Shown here: positions 29,169 through 37,301 of the stretch, piece by piece
How the letters are laid out: every line of letters begins with the position of its first letter
How positions within the stretch are numbered: the first letter of the stretch is position 1
NCBI GenBank assembly: GCA_002747175.1
Contig: PDTK01000040.1
Coordinates: forward strand, 1 to 43,602
DNA length: 43,602 nt
Reading direction: 5' to 3'
From: Deltaproteobacteria bacterium
GTDB taxonomy: Bacteria; Desulfobacterota; Desulfobacteria; Desulfobacterales; Desulfosarcinaceae
Translations under genes and position numbers: made by a program
Notes under the pieces: model-generated
Told to the model about the DNA's origin: nothing
What the model saw: the letters and a program-made list of their open reading frames with translations, nothing else
Databases searched by the model: none

Positions 29169-29936
29169 TCAGCTGTCCCGCGGGTGATCGAACCGGCCGT
29201 GCGCCAAGAAATGCGCGGTCTGTTCCATTACCTGCGGGTTGGTCATGATAAAGCCATGACTCTTGTTGACAACCAGAAAATCGGCCATCTCCTCAAGCCG
29301 GGCACGTGCCACTGACACCTTGCCGTCATCGGGTCCGGGTAACCGCAGGGAAAACCAGGGCTCCAGGGTAGCATCGCCGGTAATGATGCCCACCGGGACA
29401 TCCACCGGCCGCAAACGGTTGGGGAGGCAGTCGGCGGACGTTCCCAATTGTTGACCGGCGGGCCCCATGATCCAGCGGTATAGGAAGACATCCTTGAGCC
29501 AGTCCGCGATCTCGCTGCCCCTGTTGGGCGGGCTCAACATCACCACCCGGCTGCCAGGCGGCAGAGAATGATTTTGCAGATACTGCCGTACCAGTATGCC
29601 TCCCAGCGAATGGGTCACGAAATGGATGGATGCCCCGGGAAATTGCCGGCGACAACGATCCACCGTTGGGGTTAGAAAGCGTTTGCTGATGGTCTCTATA
29701 TCTGCCTGAGTCGAAGGGTATCCCAGGTTGATGGTCTTATACCCCCTGTCCGCAAGATAGCGCTCCATTTTGTGCATGGACCGAGGGGTGCGTCCCATGC
29801 CATGCATCAGGATGACCGCAGCCGTAGCCACGTTCCCAGCAGCATGTGCTGCCGGACACACCGTGAAAATCAGCATGGTCATGAGCATTACAGCACCAAT
29901 GGCGGTAACGGCCCTTTGCCTCAGACGACGAATCAT
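29169..29936 (-). CDS. Secreted alpha/beta hydrolase, lipase-like
   Basis: From ATG 29936 the product has 255 residues with a Sec signal peptide (about 1-32, ending AAHA). An oxyanion HGMG motif (45-48), nucleophile Ser110 in THSLGG, a probable acid at Asp203/204 and His227 (NKSHGF) make a plausible catalytic triad. The set resembles periplasmic lipases/esterases of the triacylglycerol lipase type. The start overlaps the gcdA stop (TGATG), which means coupled translation. The frame is open further upstream to 30008, but that would overlap gcdA and spoil the signal peptide. Confidence 0.8.
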   Translation of the reverse strand: MIRRLRQRAVTAIGAVMLMTMLIFTVCPAAHAAGNVATAAVILMHGMGRTPRSMHKMERYLADRGYKTINLGYPSTQADIETISKRFLTPTVDRCRRQFPGASIHFVTHSLGGILVRQYLQNHSLPPGSRVVMLSPPNRGSEIADWLKDVFLYRWIMGPAGQQLGTSADCLPNRLRPVDVPVGIITGDATLEPWFSLRLPGPDDGKVSVARARLEEMADFLVVNKSHGFIMTNPQVMEQTAHFLAHGRFDHPRDS

Positions 29937-31669
29937 CAGCCCTTGATCACTCGCGGCGTCAGCATCTGGTGCTGGGGGCAGATGGATTTGGGATTCTGAT
30001 AGGCGCATCCGGCGAAAGCAGCCAGGTACTTTCGTATGTGTGTCATCTTCACGACTTCATCGACGAATCCTTTGCGGGCACAATATTCCGGCCTGGAATT
30101 ATCGTAATACTCCCGGGCCATCTTGTTCATCTTGTCTATCACCGGCTGCAGGGGGTTTCCGGCCTTTTTCTCCTTGACCAGCCGCCGGGAGAAGCTGGCC
30201 GCGGCCGCCGTTTCCCCATGCATGACGTAAATCTCCGTGGTGGAGACCCCCAGCGTCAGCGCGTTGTGCCGGTTGGCCGTCGGCCCGCCCATCACATAAT
30301 GGGCCGCGGCGCTTCCCTTGCGCAAAACCACGAGCAATTGCGGCACATCGGTGGACTGGATCGAATATATCAACGACTGCCCCAGTCCCAGCATTTCGGC
30401 CTTTTCGGCAGTATCGCCCACATCGATACCGGAGGTGTCCTGAAACCATACGATGGGCACACGGTCACGGCCGCACAGGGTGACGAATTCGCTCATCTTG
30501 ATCAATCCCTGTCGATAAAGCTTACCGCCGATACCCGGATAATCCGCATATTCGGGATATCCCTCACCCAGCCAGCCCTGTCGATTGCCGACGACGCCCA
30601 TCAAATAGCCATCTATTTTCACCAGCCCGGTGTAAATTTCGGGTCCGTAATCGGGCTTGAATTCAAGATGCTCGCTGCCGTCAACGATCCGGGACAGCAC
30701 CTGGTCGAAGTCATAAACCTGCTTCTGATTGAATGGTACCAGACGGTAAATGTCCTCCTCCGGAAACAGCGGCTTCTTCGGGTCCGCCACCCGGAAAAAT
30801 TTGGGATGGTAGGCAGGAATGTCTTTCATATAGTCCTTGACGCCATCCAGAACCTGTTTTTCCTCTTCGTATACATAACGGAAAAAACCGGTGGCATCAT
30901 GGTGAATCTCAATGGATCCCGGGGGCTTGGCCTTGAATTGCATGGCCGCATTGATCAGGGCTTCGGCACCTTCCTCGTCGAAGTGGCCTTTGGGTGACAT
31001 GCCGCTCAAGATGCCGCCGCCCCCCACAGCGATATTGCAATCTTTATGGGCGAACAAAATCGTTGGACTGATGCCTTGGTAGCCGCCGCCGGCAGGATTG
31101 GTTCCGTATATGGCAGCCAGAATGGGGACTCCGGCCTGATTCAACTCGGCATGCCGGAAAAAAGTCGCACCGCCCCCACGGCGATCGGCATAGAATTTTT
31201 CCTGTTCGGTCAGTTTGACCCCACTGCAGTGAACCAGCCAGACCAGCGGTATGTTCAGCCGTTTGGACAGATTGGTGACCCGCAGAATGTTTTCCGATTG
31301 GCCGGGCAGCCAGGCGCCGGCCAGGACTTTGTTATCGAAGCCGACGATAACGGCCCACTTCCCTGATATTTTCCCCAATCCATCGACGACGTTGGTGGTC
31401 CCCTCCTCATTTTCTTCGGGATTGTAAAGCGTGTGCAGGGGACACCAGGTGCCCGGATCGATCAGATAGTTTAATCGTTGCCAGACTGTCATCTGTCCGC
31501 GGGCGTTGATTTTTTCTTCGGAAAATCCGGCCGATTTGACCTTTTCGGCCTGCTGCTCCAAAGTTTTTTCAATTTCGTGAATCCGCTGGACATTTTCTTC
31601 GGCGCTCTTCATCTGTCCGGCATTCAGATTTTTCCCAAAAACAGGCATGCTCTCAAAATATGGTTTCAT
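29936..31669 (-). CDS. gcdA: Glutaconyl-CoA decarboxylase alpha (carboxyltransferase) subunit
   Basis: The 577 residues match the carboxyltransferase GcdA along their length. Landmarks are WVPGQAE-like LPGQSENILR, RRGGGATFFRHAELNQAG, YGTNPAGGGYQGISPT, GIGGKLYRQGLIKM, QDTSGIDVGDTAEKAE and the C-terminal AYQNPKSICPQHQM. The Acidaminococcus enzyme has 587 residues. It moves the carboxyl group of glutaconyl-CoA to biotin in a sodium-pumping decarboxylase used in glutarate, benzoyl-CoA and amino acid degradation. No beta, gamma or delta subunit gene is nearby. CAGGAG precedes the ATG. A lipase-like gene is translationally coupled downstream. Confidence 0.85.
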   Translation of the reverse strand: MKPYFESMPVFGKNLNAGQMKSAEENVQRIHEIEKTLEQQAEKVKSAGFSEEKINARGQMTVWQRLNYLIDPGTWCPLHTLYNPEENEEGTTNVVDGLGKISGKWAVIVGFDNKVLAGAWLPGQSENILRVTNLSKRLNIPLVWLVHCSGVKLTEQEKFYADRRGGGATFFRHAELNQAGVPILAAIYGTNPAGGGYQGISPTILFAHKDCNIAVGGGGILSGMSPKGHFDEEGAEALINAAMQFKAKPPGSIEIHHDATGFFRYVYEEEKQVLDGVKDYMKDIPAYHPKFFRVADPKKPLFPEEDIYRLVPFNQKQVYDFDQVLSRIVDGSEHLEFKPDYGPEIYTGLVKIDGYLMGVVGNRQGWLGEGYPEYADYPGIGGKLYRQGLIKMSEFVTLCGRDRVPIVWFQDTSGIDVGDTAEKAEMLGLGQSLIYSIQSTDVPQLLVVLRKGSAAAHYVMGGPTANRHNALTLGVSTTEIYVMHGETAAAASFSRRLVKEKKAGNPLQPVIDKMNKMAREYYDNSRPEYCARKGFVDEVVKMTHIRKYLAAFAGCAYQNPKSICPQHQMLTPRVIKG

Positions 31670-31796
31670 GACATAACTCCTGAGCAGGTGTGCAATCCCT
31701 TAAAACCGATACCGCGTCCAGCAGTTGCTCGACACCGCTGTGGTTGCTGCCGGGATCGAACAGGTGGGTGCCAACAAAGGCAATGCGTCTGCATGG
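31653..31796 (-). pseudogene. Possible 3' remnant of an unidentified gene upstream of gcdA
   Basis: Between an in-frame TAG (31797-31799) and a TGA (31653-31655), the minus strand reads 47 codons without a start. The peptide (RIAFVGTHLFDPGSNHSGVE, then QLLDAVSVLRDC) is protein-like and overlaps the gcdA start by 17 bases. It could be the tail of a gene cut off by rearrangement, or a chance frame. I do not recognise the family. Confidence 0.25.
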
Positions 31797-31799
31797 CTA

Positions 31800-32090
31800 T
31801 CGGGACATCCATGGCCGGCTTCTCTCCAGTGAGAGGTTCTCGTTGCACACCCCCTGTTTTATCAAAGTGCGTCCTGAAAATCGCCGCCAATGCAAAAGGA
31901 GAAGACCCGGCGGTCAACTGGCGGTTTTGCATACCTGGGTTTTACTGATCGGATCCGTTTGCGGTTGGCGTTCGTAGCTACGCAGGTGGCTTTGCTGTGT
32001 TCCTCATTCCCTTTTTTAGGGTGGGCGTTTTCATATAAAATAAAGGGATATTGTAATTATATTTTACCTTGGGAAGAAAACCCCACAGTG
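31800..32090. other. Intergenic region without recognisable genes
   Basis: No convincing reading frame is seen on either strand. The part from about 32030 is very AT-rich. The sequence separates minus-strand gcdA from the plus-strand methyltransferase unit and may include an old rearrangement junction. Confidence 0.4.
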
Positions 32091-32119
32091 TTGATTATAA
32101 AGGTTGCAGGTGTTATACT
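32091..32119 (+). promoter_or_regulatory. Candidate sigma-70 promoter of the methyltransferase/molybdoenzyme unit
   Basis: TTGATT (32091-32096) and TATACT (32114-32119) are 17 bases apart, within an AT-rich stretch. The hexamers match the consensus at four and five positions. Confidence 0.45.
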
Positions 32120-32131
32120 TCTTTTGTCTGG

Positions 32132-32212
32132 ATGATGCCAACGCTTTTTGAAAAAATCTGCAGACCCAACTACTTCGATGATAATCCTGCCTATACCTGT
32201 TCATATGAATAA
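32132..32212 (+). CDS. Possible 26-residue leader ORF
   Basis: ATG ATG opens a 26-codon frame (MMPTLFEKICRPNYF, then DDNPAYTCSYE) ending in TAA, just after the candidate promoter. No SD is visible, and chance is a good alternative. It is listed because its composition looks coding. Confidence 0.2.
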   Translation: MMPTLFEKICRPNYFDDNPAYTCSYE

Positions 32213-32273
32213 AGGTTCCAATTAGTTTTCTACATAATGATTGAAGCGGTATTGGTTTGAAAGAGGAGCTGGT

Positions 32274-33227
32274 ATGAAAACATGGCTGATTGATGCACTG
32301 ATCTGTCCCCAGTGCCTGGACAGTGAAATTGAACTCAATTTAGATATAAGCGCCGGAACGGATGATGAAATTATTGAAGGACGCCTGGCCTGTCCCCAAT
32401 GCGGGCAGGCTTACCATATCCACGAGGGGCTTGCCGTGGTTGTGCCTGAAAAGACCCTGCCCGTTATTCAGGAAACCACGGGATACAACTCTTTTTCCAT
32501 GCACTCCTCCTATTTGTGGAGCCACTATTCAGAGTTTTTTAATGGTCCGGATGCCACGGATGCCTACCAGAAATGGGCCCGGGTCTTTGGTGCCGAACGG
32601 TCCGGCCTTGCCCTTGATATCGGCTGTGCTGTGGGGCGTCTGACCTTTGAGATGACCAAAACCCATGACCGGGCTGTGGGGCTGGATACTTCTATCTCTT
32701 TTGTTCGGGCCGCCCGGGAACTGGCTGCCCGGAAAAGGCTGGTGTTTGATTTGATCATGGAGGGGCAGATCACGGAAAAACGGGCCTGTGACCTGGATCC
32801 CGAATTTGGCTTTGACCGGGTGGAATTTATCGTTGCCGATGCCATGGCATTGCCTTTCCGGTCCCGGCGTTTTGCCACGGTCAGTTCCGTAAACATTCTT
32901 GAAAAGGTGCCAGACCCCTTGTTGCACCTGGCCGAAGCCAACCGGGTCATGGATGAAAATGATGCCAGATTTCTTTTTTCCGACCCCTTTTCCTGGGATG
33001 AAAATGTCAACAGCCCGGATCGCTGGCTTGGGGGCACGAAAGACGGCCCTTTCAAGGGCGGGGGCATGGATAATATCTGCCGGCTGCTCCAGGATCCAGA
33101 ATCGGTGTTTTCCCCGGGCTTCAATATAAAGGATATGGGGCAGGTATTGTGGAAAATCAGGAAAACCCGAAATTTGTGGGAGCATATTACCTCGCAGTTT
33201 GTTGTTGCTGAACGAAACAGAATATAG
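32274..33227 (+). CDS. SAM-dependent methyltransferase with an N-terminal Trm112-like zinc ribbon
   Basis: From ATG 32274 (GAGGAG 7 bases upstream) the product has 317 residues. The N-terminal domain has Cys11/Cys14 (CPQC) and Cys40/Cys43 (CPQC), as in Trm112-like zinc ribbons. A class I methyltransferase follows, with motif I DIGCAVG (115-121), an acidic strand-2 end (GLDTS) and FIVADAMALPF as motif II/III. The substrate is unknown; fused Trm112 domains usually stabilise or target such enzymes. The molybdopterin enzyme gene follows after 14 bases, so the two probably work in one pathway or the methylase services that system. Confidence 0.8.
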   Translation: MKTWLIDALICPQCLDSEIELNLDISAGTDDEIIEGRLACPQCGQAYHIHEGLAVVVPEKTLPVIQETTGYNSFSMHSSYLWSHYSEFFNGPDATDAYQKWARVFGAERSGLALDIGCAVGRLTFEMTKTHDRAVGLDTSISFVRAARELAARKRLVFDLIMEGQITEKRACDLDPEFGFDRVEFIVADAMALPFRSRRFATVSSVNILEKVPDPLLHLAEANRVMDENDARFLFSDPFSWDENVNSPDRWLGGTKDGPFKGGGMDNICRLLQDPESVFSPGFNIKDMGQVLWKIRKTRNLWEHITSQFVVAERNRI

Positions 33228-33241
33228 ACAGGGAGGTTGTT

Positions 33242-35449
33242 TTGGCCGAACAGAAACCAGGAATTTGCGGCTTGTGTTTCCACAGTCCCGGATGCGGTGT
33301 CATTGTCCATTTTGACGATGACGGTAAGATCGACCGGCTCTCTCCGGACCCTGGGGCGCCCATGGGCGAAGTGCTTTGCCCCATGGCGGCCAGTGCAAAA
33401 CAGATTATCTATTCCGATGCGCGTATCAGACAGCCCTTGAAACGAAACGGGCCCAAGGGAAAACTGGATTTCAAACCCATCTCCTGGGATGCGGCCTTTG
33501 ACATTATTGTTGAAAAAATGGCGGCCATTAAAGCGGAACACGGTCCCCAGGCCCTGGGATTTTACGCCGGTACAGGCTCCTACGAACGGGCCTTTAAAGA
33601 TGCATTCCAGCTTGGCGGTTCCCATATTTATCTTGCCTCAAGCATCCTTTTTCCCTATGGATCACCCAATACCTTTGGCGTGGGCGCACCCTGTTACACG
33701 TCCCTGGGTGTGCTGGCGCCCCAGTTGACCTGTGGCTGCCTTCATACGGACATGTTTTCCGATCTGGACAATTCAGACCTTATTTTTGTATGGGGAACGG
33801 ACCCATCCACATCCACGCCCCCGGCCATGTTCAAACGCCTGGTCCGGGCCGCCCATGAAGGTGCAAGAATCATTGTCATCGATCCCAGGCAGACGGCGTC
33901 GGCCAAATTGCCGGACAGTCTGTGGGTGCCCATCCGGCCTGGCTCTGACGGAGCCCTTGCCCTGGGCCTGTGCCATATTCTGATCCAGGAAAACCTGATT
34001 GACCATGCCTTTGTACAAGAGTGGACCCTGGGCTATGATGAATTTTCTGAATATGTCAAGGCGTTCACGCCAGAGACCGTTTCCGGGATCACCGGTGTGC
34101 ACCAGGATCTGATTATGGAGCTGGCCGAAGAGATCGCCGATGCCGAAGGGGCAAGCTATGTGATGTATACCGGCCTGGAATATACCAAATCCGGTGTTCA
34201 GAACATCCGGGCCGTCATGGTGCTGTGGGCCCTGGCCGGACAGCTGGATGTGGAAGGGGGGCGCTGTTTTGTCCGGCATGAGAACCAGATCCATCTGAGC
34301 CGGGACCACCAGCTTGCCACGCCTGGGTTTGATCAATCCATCGGGGCAGGCCATTTTCCGGCGTATGCCCATTTTTGCGGCGGAGAACCCCATGCCAACC
34401 GCCTGCCGAAATCCATTTTAGAAGGGGACCCTTACAAAATCTATGGTCTGTTTATCCTCGGGGCCTCCATCCTGACCTCCTGGCCCAATCCCATTTTGTG
34501 GCAAAAGGCGTTTGATGCCCTGGATTTTATGGTCTCCATTGATCTGCAGCTCACCCGGGACGCCGCCTGGGCAGATATTGTACTGCCGGCCACCACGGCC
34601 TTTGAGCAGTCCTCCTATTGCTTTTACGGCAATGCTGTCCGGTTGCGGGAAAAAATGATTGATCCGCTGGGCCAGAGCAAGCCCTGTTTCACCATTTTAA
34701 CGGAACTGGCCAAAAAACTTGGGTATGCTGACAAGTTCCCTGCTGATGAGACAGCACTGCTGGACCTGGTTTTGAAAGGCACGGGTATTACCCGGGCGGA
34801 TATGGAACAGGACCCGCGGTTGACGGTGCGCAAACCCACCGAGCCCATGGCCTATCGGAAATGGGAAACTGGCCTTTTGCGAAAAGACGGAAAACCCGGT
34901 TTTGAGACCCCGTCGGGTAAGTTTGAAATTAAATCTACCCTGCTTGAGCAGATGGGGTATGAGGGACTGCCCAAATATGAAGAGTCCTTTGAGACACCTG
35001 TCAGCCGGCCTTTGCTGGCCAACCGATTCCCTTTGGTCCTGGGTACGGGGCCGTTTAAGCCGGACATGAAATCCTGCCTGCGGGCTGTGCCTGATTTTAT
35101 TGAAAGATATCCTGACCCCATGGTCCAGATGAATCCGGCCGATGCTGCAGACCGAAATATTGAAACCGGCGATACTGTGGTGGTAAAAACGGCCCGGGGA
35201 TTCGTGGAGATGCGTGCTGATGTGACGGAAAACATGATGAAGGGGTTTGTGTATGCACCGGTGGGTGGCGGCGGTCCGTTGGGTCCTGAATCCTGGCGCA
35301 AAGCCAATGTCAATGTGCTTACCGACCTTGAGCAGTTTGATCCCATTTCCGGGTTTCCCATATATAAAACACTCATGTGTCAGGTGAAAAAGAAACGCCG
35401 GAGACGGACCATTGTGGTCCAGGATCCAAGTTTGGGATGTGTGGGATGA
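33242..35449 (+). CDS. Cytoplasmic molybdopterin oxidoreductase-family enzyme (DMSO reductase superfamily)
   Basis: The 735 residues have an N-terminal Fe4S4 domain (Cys9, Cys12, Cys18, Cys46), MGD-binding domains (WGTDPSTSTPP, VIDPRQTASAKLPD, ADIVLPATTAFEQSS) and the C-terminal beta barrel (FPLVLGTGPFKPDMKS, VVVKTARGFVEMRADV). Cys151 follows GSPN by eight residues, the same spacing as the metal-ligand cysteine in acetylene hydratase. The overall plan (ETPSGKFEI block) also resembles that enzyme and PhsA-like proteins. No Tat signal is present, so it works in the cytoplasm. The cluster spacing C-x2-C-x5-C is unusual. The start is TTG 33242 after GGGAGG. The reaction cannot be named. Confidence 0.8.
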   Translation: MAEQKPGICGLCFHSPGCGVIVHFDDDGKIDRLSPDPGAPMGEVLCPMAASAKQIIYSDARIRQPLKRNGPKGKLDFKPISWDAAFDIIVEKMAAIKAEHGPQALGFYAGTGSYERAFKDAFQLGGSHIYLASSILFPYGSPNTFGVGAPCYTSLGVLAPQLTCGCLHTDMFSDLDNSDLIFVWGTDPSTSTPPAMFKRLVRAAHEGARIIVIDPRQTASAKLPDSLWVPIRPGSDGALALGLCHILIQENLIDHAFVQEWTLGYDEFSEYVKAFTPETVSGITGVHQDLIMELAEEIADAEGASYVMYTGLEYTKSGVQNIRAVMVLWALAGQLDVEGGRCFVRHENQIHLSRDHQLATPGFDQSIGAGHFPAYAHFCGGEPHANRLPKSILEGDPYKIYGLFILGASILTSWPNPILWQKAFDALDFMVSIDLQLTRDAAWADIVLPATTAFEQSSYCFYGNAVRLREKMIDPLGQSKPCFTILTELAKKLGYADKFPADETALLDLVLKGTGITRADMEQDPRLTVRKPTEPMAYRKWETGLLRKDGKPGFETPSGKFEIKSTLLEQMGYEGLPKYEESFETPVSRPLLANRFPLVLGTGPFKPDMKSCLRAVPDFIERYPDPMVQMNPADAADRNIETGDTVVVKTARGFVEMRADVTENMMKGFVYAPVGGGGPLGPESWRKANVNVLTDLEQFDPISGFPIYKTLMCQVKKKRRRRTIVVQDPSLGCVG

Positions 35450-35455
35450 CATACA

Positions 35456-35613
35456 GTAAGCATTCACAGGGAAAACGCATCTGCTTTGTCACCGGGCACT
35501 TGAAGTATGCCCCATACGTCTGCGTGCCCGAAGCCGCGCATCTGCGTTCGCCCTGTAAACGTTTACCGGCGGTGCTTTACAGGTATTGGCTGCTTCTACC
35601 CCGTGAACAGGTA
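35456..35613 (+). mobile_element. Miniature palindromic element, copy 1 (158 bp) with 9-bp TSD
   Basis: The element starts GTAAGCATTCACAGGG and ends GTGAACAGGTA. It is about 75-80% identical to copy 2 at 42151. It is directly flanked by TGACATACA on both sides (35447-35455 and 35614-35622), a 9-bp target-site duplication. Inside are nested pairings: CGGGCAC/GTGCCCG and GTATG-CCC-CATAC. Element ends are imperfect inverted repeats (10 of 15). No transposase is encoded. The left TSD includes the stop codon of the molybdoenzyme. Confidence 0.8.
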
Positions 35614-35629
35614 TGACATACATACCGCG

Positions 35630-35700
35630 CCGTGTAGTGGTCCAGTAAAACGGACACGGGGTTAAGCATCATTGCGGTATCGTTTTTTTCCTGTCCCATT
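35630..35700. mobile_element. Possible IS3-like terminal repeat remnant
   Basis: TGTAGTGGTCCAGTAAAACG then GACAC at about 35633 resembles, from memory, the ends of some IS3-family elements. A loosely inverted partner (CTGTCCCATTTTG) follows near 35690. No transposase sequence is present. Confidence 0.25.
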
Positions 35701-35729
35701 TTGTTCCGTTAAAACCGATATCGCAGCGG

Positions 35730-37004
35730 CTATAGGGCGCCAAGGGCCTGGGAAAAATCTGCGATGATATCATCCAGCGCTTCAATTCCCACCGATACGC
35801 GAATCAACTCGGGCAGAATACCCGCGCGCACCTGATCCGCCTCATTGAGCTGACGGTGGGTCATACTTGCAGGGTGCAATACCCCTGTGCGTACATCGGC
35901 GACGTGCACCACTTTTTGGGCAAGTTGCAAGGCGTCCATCACCTTTTCCGCCGCTCCCCGGCCGCCGTTAACCCCGAATGTCAAGACACCACTGCCGGCT
36001 TTGAGGTATTTTTTGCACAGCGGGTAGTTGGGGTCGCTCTCCAGCATTGGGTAGGCCACCCAGGCCACTTTCCCATGGTTTTCGAGGAATTGCGCCAGCG
36101 CCAGCGCGTTCTCACTATGGCGTTCCATGCGCAAGTGCAGGGTCTCCAACCCCCTGTTAAAGAGAAAAGCGTTTTGGGGACTCATATAACAGCCCATATC
36201 ACGAACCCATTGTGCCCGCGCCTTCACAATGTAGGCCGCAGGGCCGAAAGCCTCGGTATACCTCAGGCCATGATACGATTCGTCTGGTTCGGTCAGCCCG
36301 GGGAATTTACCATTGTCCCAACCATAGTTGCCGCCATCCACGATCATACCGCCGACACTGGTGGCGTGACCGTCGGTATATTTGGTGGTGGAGTGCACCA
36401 CAATATTGGCGCCAAGGGTCAGGGGCTGGCAAAGGTAGGGCGTGGGGAAGGTGTTATCCACAATAAACGGAACATCGGCCGCCTTGGCAATGGATGCAAA
36501 TTTATCGAAATCGAGTACCTTGGTTCCCGGATTCGATAGTGTCTCACCAAAAAGCAGCTTTGTATTTGCCCTGAACGCCGACTGGATCTCCGCCCGGGGC
36601 GCGTCAGGATCGACGAAGGTAACATCAATGCCAAGCTTTTTAAAGGTATGCTTAAAAAGATTGAAGGTGCCGCCATACAGGGTAGACAACGCCACCATAT
36701 GATCACCGGCCACACAAATATTGAGCACCGCAATGGTTGAGGCTGCCTGCCCCGAGGAGAAGGCCAGGGCACCGACCCCTTTTTCAAGCACAGCCATCTT
36801 GTTCTCAAAAACCGCTACCGTGGGATTGCTGATGCGGGAGTACATATGCCCTTCGGCTTTCAGATCAAAAAGATCGGCGATATTCTGGCATGAATCGTAG
36901 GCATAGGTTGTGCTTTGCACCACAGGGGCTACCAGCGGTTCCCCATTCTTGGGCACGTATCCCGCCTTGACGGCCTGGGTTTCAATACGCCAATTGTCGC
37001 TCAT
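35730..37004 (-). CDS. metY: O-acetylhomoserine sulfhydrylase / aminocarboxypropyltransferase
   Basis: The 424 residues are a Cys/Met metabolism PLP enzyme. Marks are PLVAPVVQSTTYAYDS, YSRISNPTVAVFE, FSSGQAASTIA, the PLP lysine in VVHSTTKYTDGH and the C-terminal SVGIEALDDIIADFSQAL. It makes homocysteine from O-acetylhomoserine and sulfide, a direct sulfhydrylation route fitting a sulfide-producing organism. ATG 37004 (MSDNWRIE) has GTGGAG 8 bases upstream; the in-frame GTG at 37016 contains that SD. I see no SAM riboswitch consensus upstream. Confidence 0.93.
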   Translation of the reverse strand: MSDNWRIETQAVKAGYVPKNGEPLVAPVVQSTTYAYDSCQNIADLFDLKAEGHMYSRISNPTVAVFENKMAVLEKGVGALAFSSGQAASTIAVLNICVAGDHMVALSTLYGGTFNLFKHTFKKLGIDVTFVDPDAPRAEIQSAFRANTKLLFGETLSNPGTKVLDFDKFASIAKAADVPFIVDNTFPTPYLCQPLTLGANIVVHSTTKYTDGHATSVGGMIVDGGNYGWDNGKFPGLTEPDESYHGLRYTEAFGPAAYIVKARAQWVRDMGCYMSPQNAFLFNRGLETLHLRMERHSENALALAQFLENHGKVAWVAYPMLESDPNYPLCKKYLKAGSGVLTFGVNGGRGAAEKVMDALQLAQKVVHVADVRTGVLHPASMTHRQLNEADQVRAGILPELIRVSVGIEALDDIIADFSQALGAL

Positions 37005-37171
37005 AATTTGCTCCACACGCTCAAGAGGATTGTCTTAAATTCACTTCTGCTACTCAATAAGAGACAATTATGCAACCCTTTTAATCAACAGCCTGATAAA
37101 AAACGACCTGGTTGCACCAAATCCCAATTATAATTTGATGAGAGGCCATTCTTGTCTTGACGACAAGACTC

Positions 37172-37203
37172 CGGATGAGGTTTACTTCGGTTTACCTCGT
37201 CCG
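37172..37203. repeat. 10-bp inverted repeat between metY and the DUF3786 genes
   Basis: CGGATGAGGT (37172-37181) pairs with ACCTCGTCCG (37194-37203) with one G-T pair and a 12-base loop. It sits in the divergent spacer, so it could be an operator or part of a leader for either side. A second hairpin-like CTTGTC/GACAAG lies just upstream. Confidence 0.4.
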
Positions 37204-37301
37204 TTTGCCGAGGCTACCTGACCACCATGTTTTTTATAGCTTATATCCCACCCGTCAGGCTGTCCAACCTATGGGATCCACCGCCAAGAAAGGAGGTCCC
37301 A

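Noticed and set aside
29969..30997. Long plus-strand ORF across gcdA.
   Set aside because: It is antisense to a full-length conserved gene and has no recognisable domain.
32195..32206. TACCTGTTCA resembling the inverted end of the miniature element.
   Set aside because: Only ten bases match and the adjoining sequence does not continue the element.
35456..35613. The miniature element as an integron attC site.
   Set aside because: The RYYYAAC/GTTRRRY core sites are not present at the expected ends, and the 9-bp duplications fit transposition instead.
31700..35720. A 15-of-16 match (TTAAAACCGATA-CGC) on both sides of the methyltransferase/molybdoenzyme unit, looking like a flanking direct repeat.
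   Set aside because: Matches of this length are expected by chance a few times in a 43-kb window, and one copy lies in a protein-like frame. No further homology surrounds it.
37017..37226. SAM or SAH riboswitch upstream of metY.
   Set aside because: None of the conserved cores of these classes could be found on the minus strand; only simple hairpins are visible.
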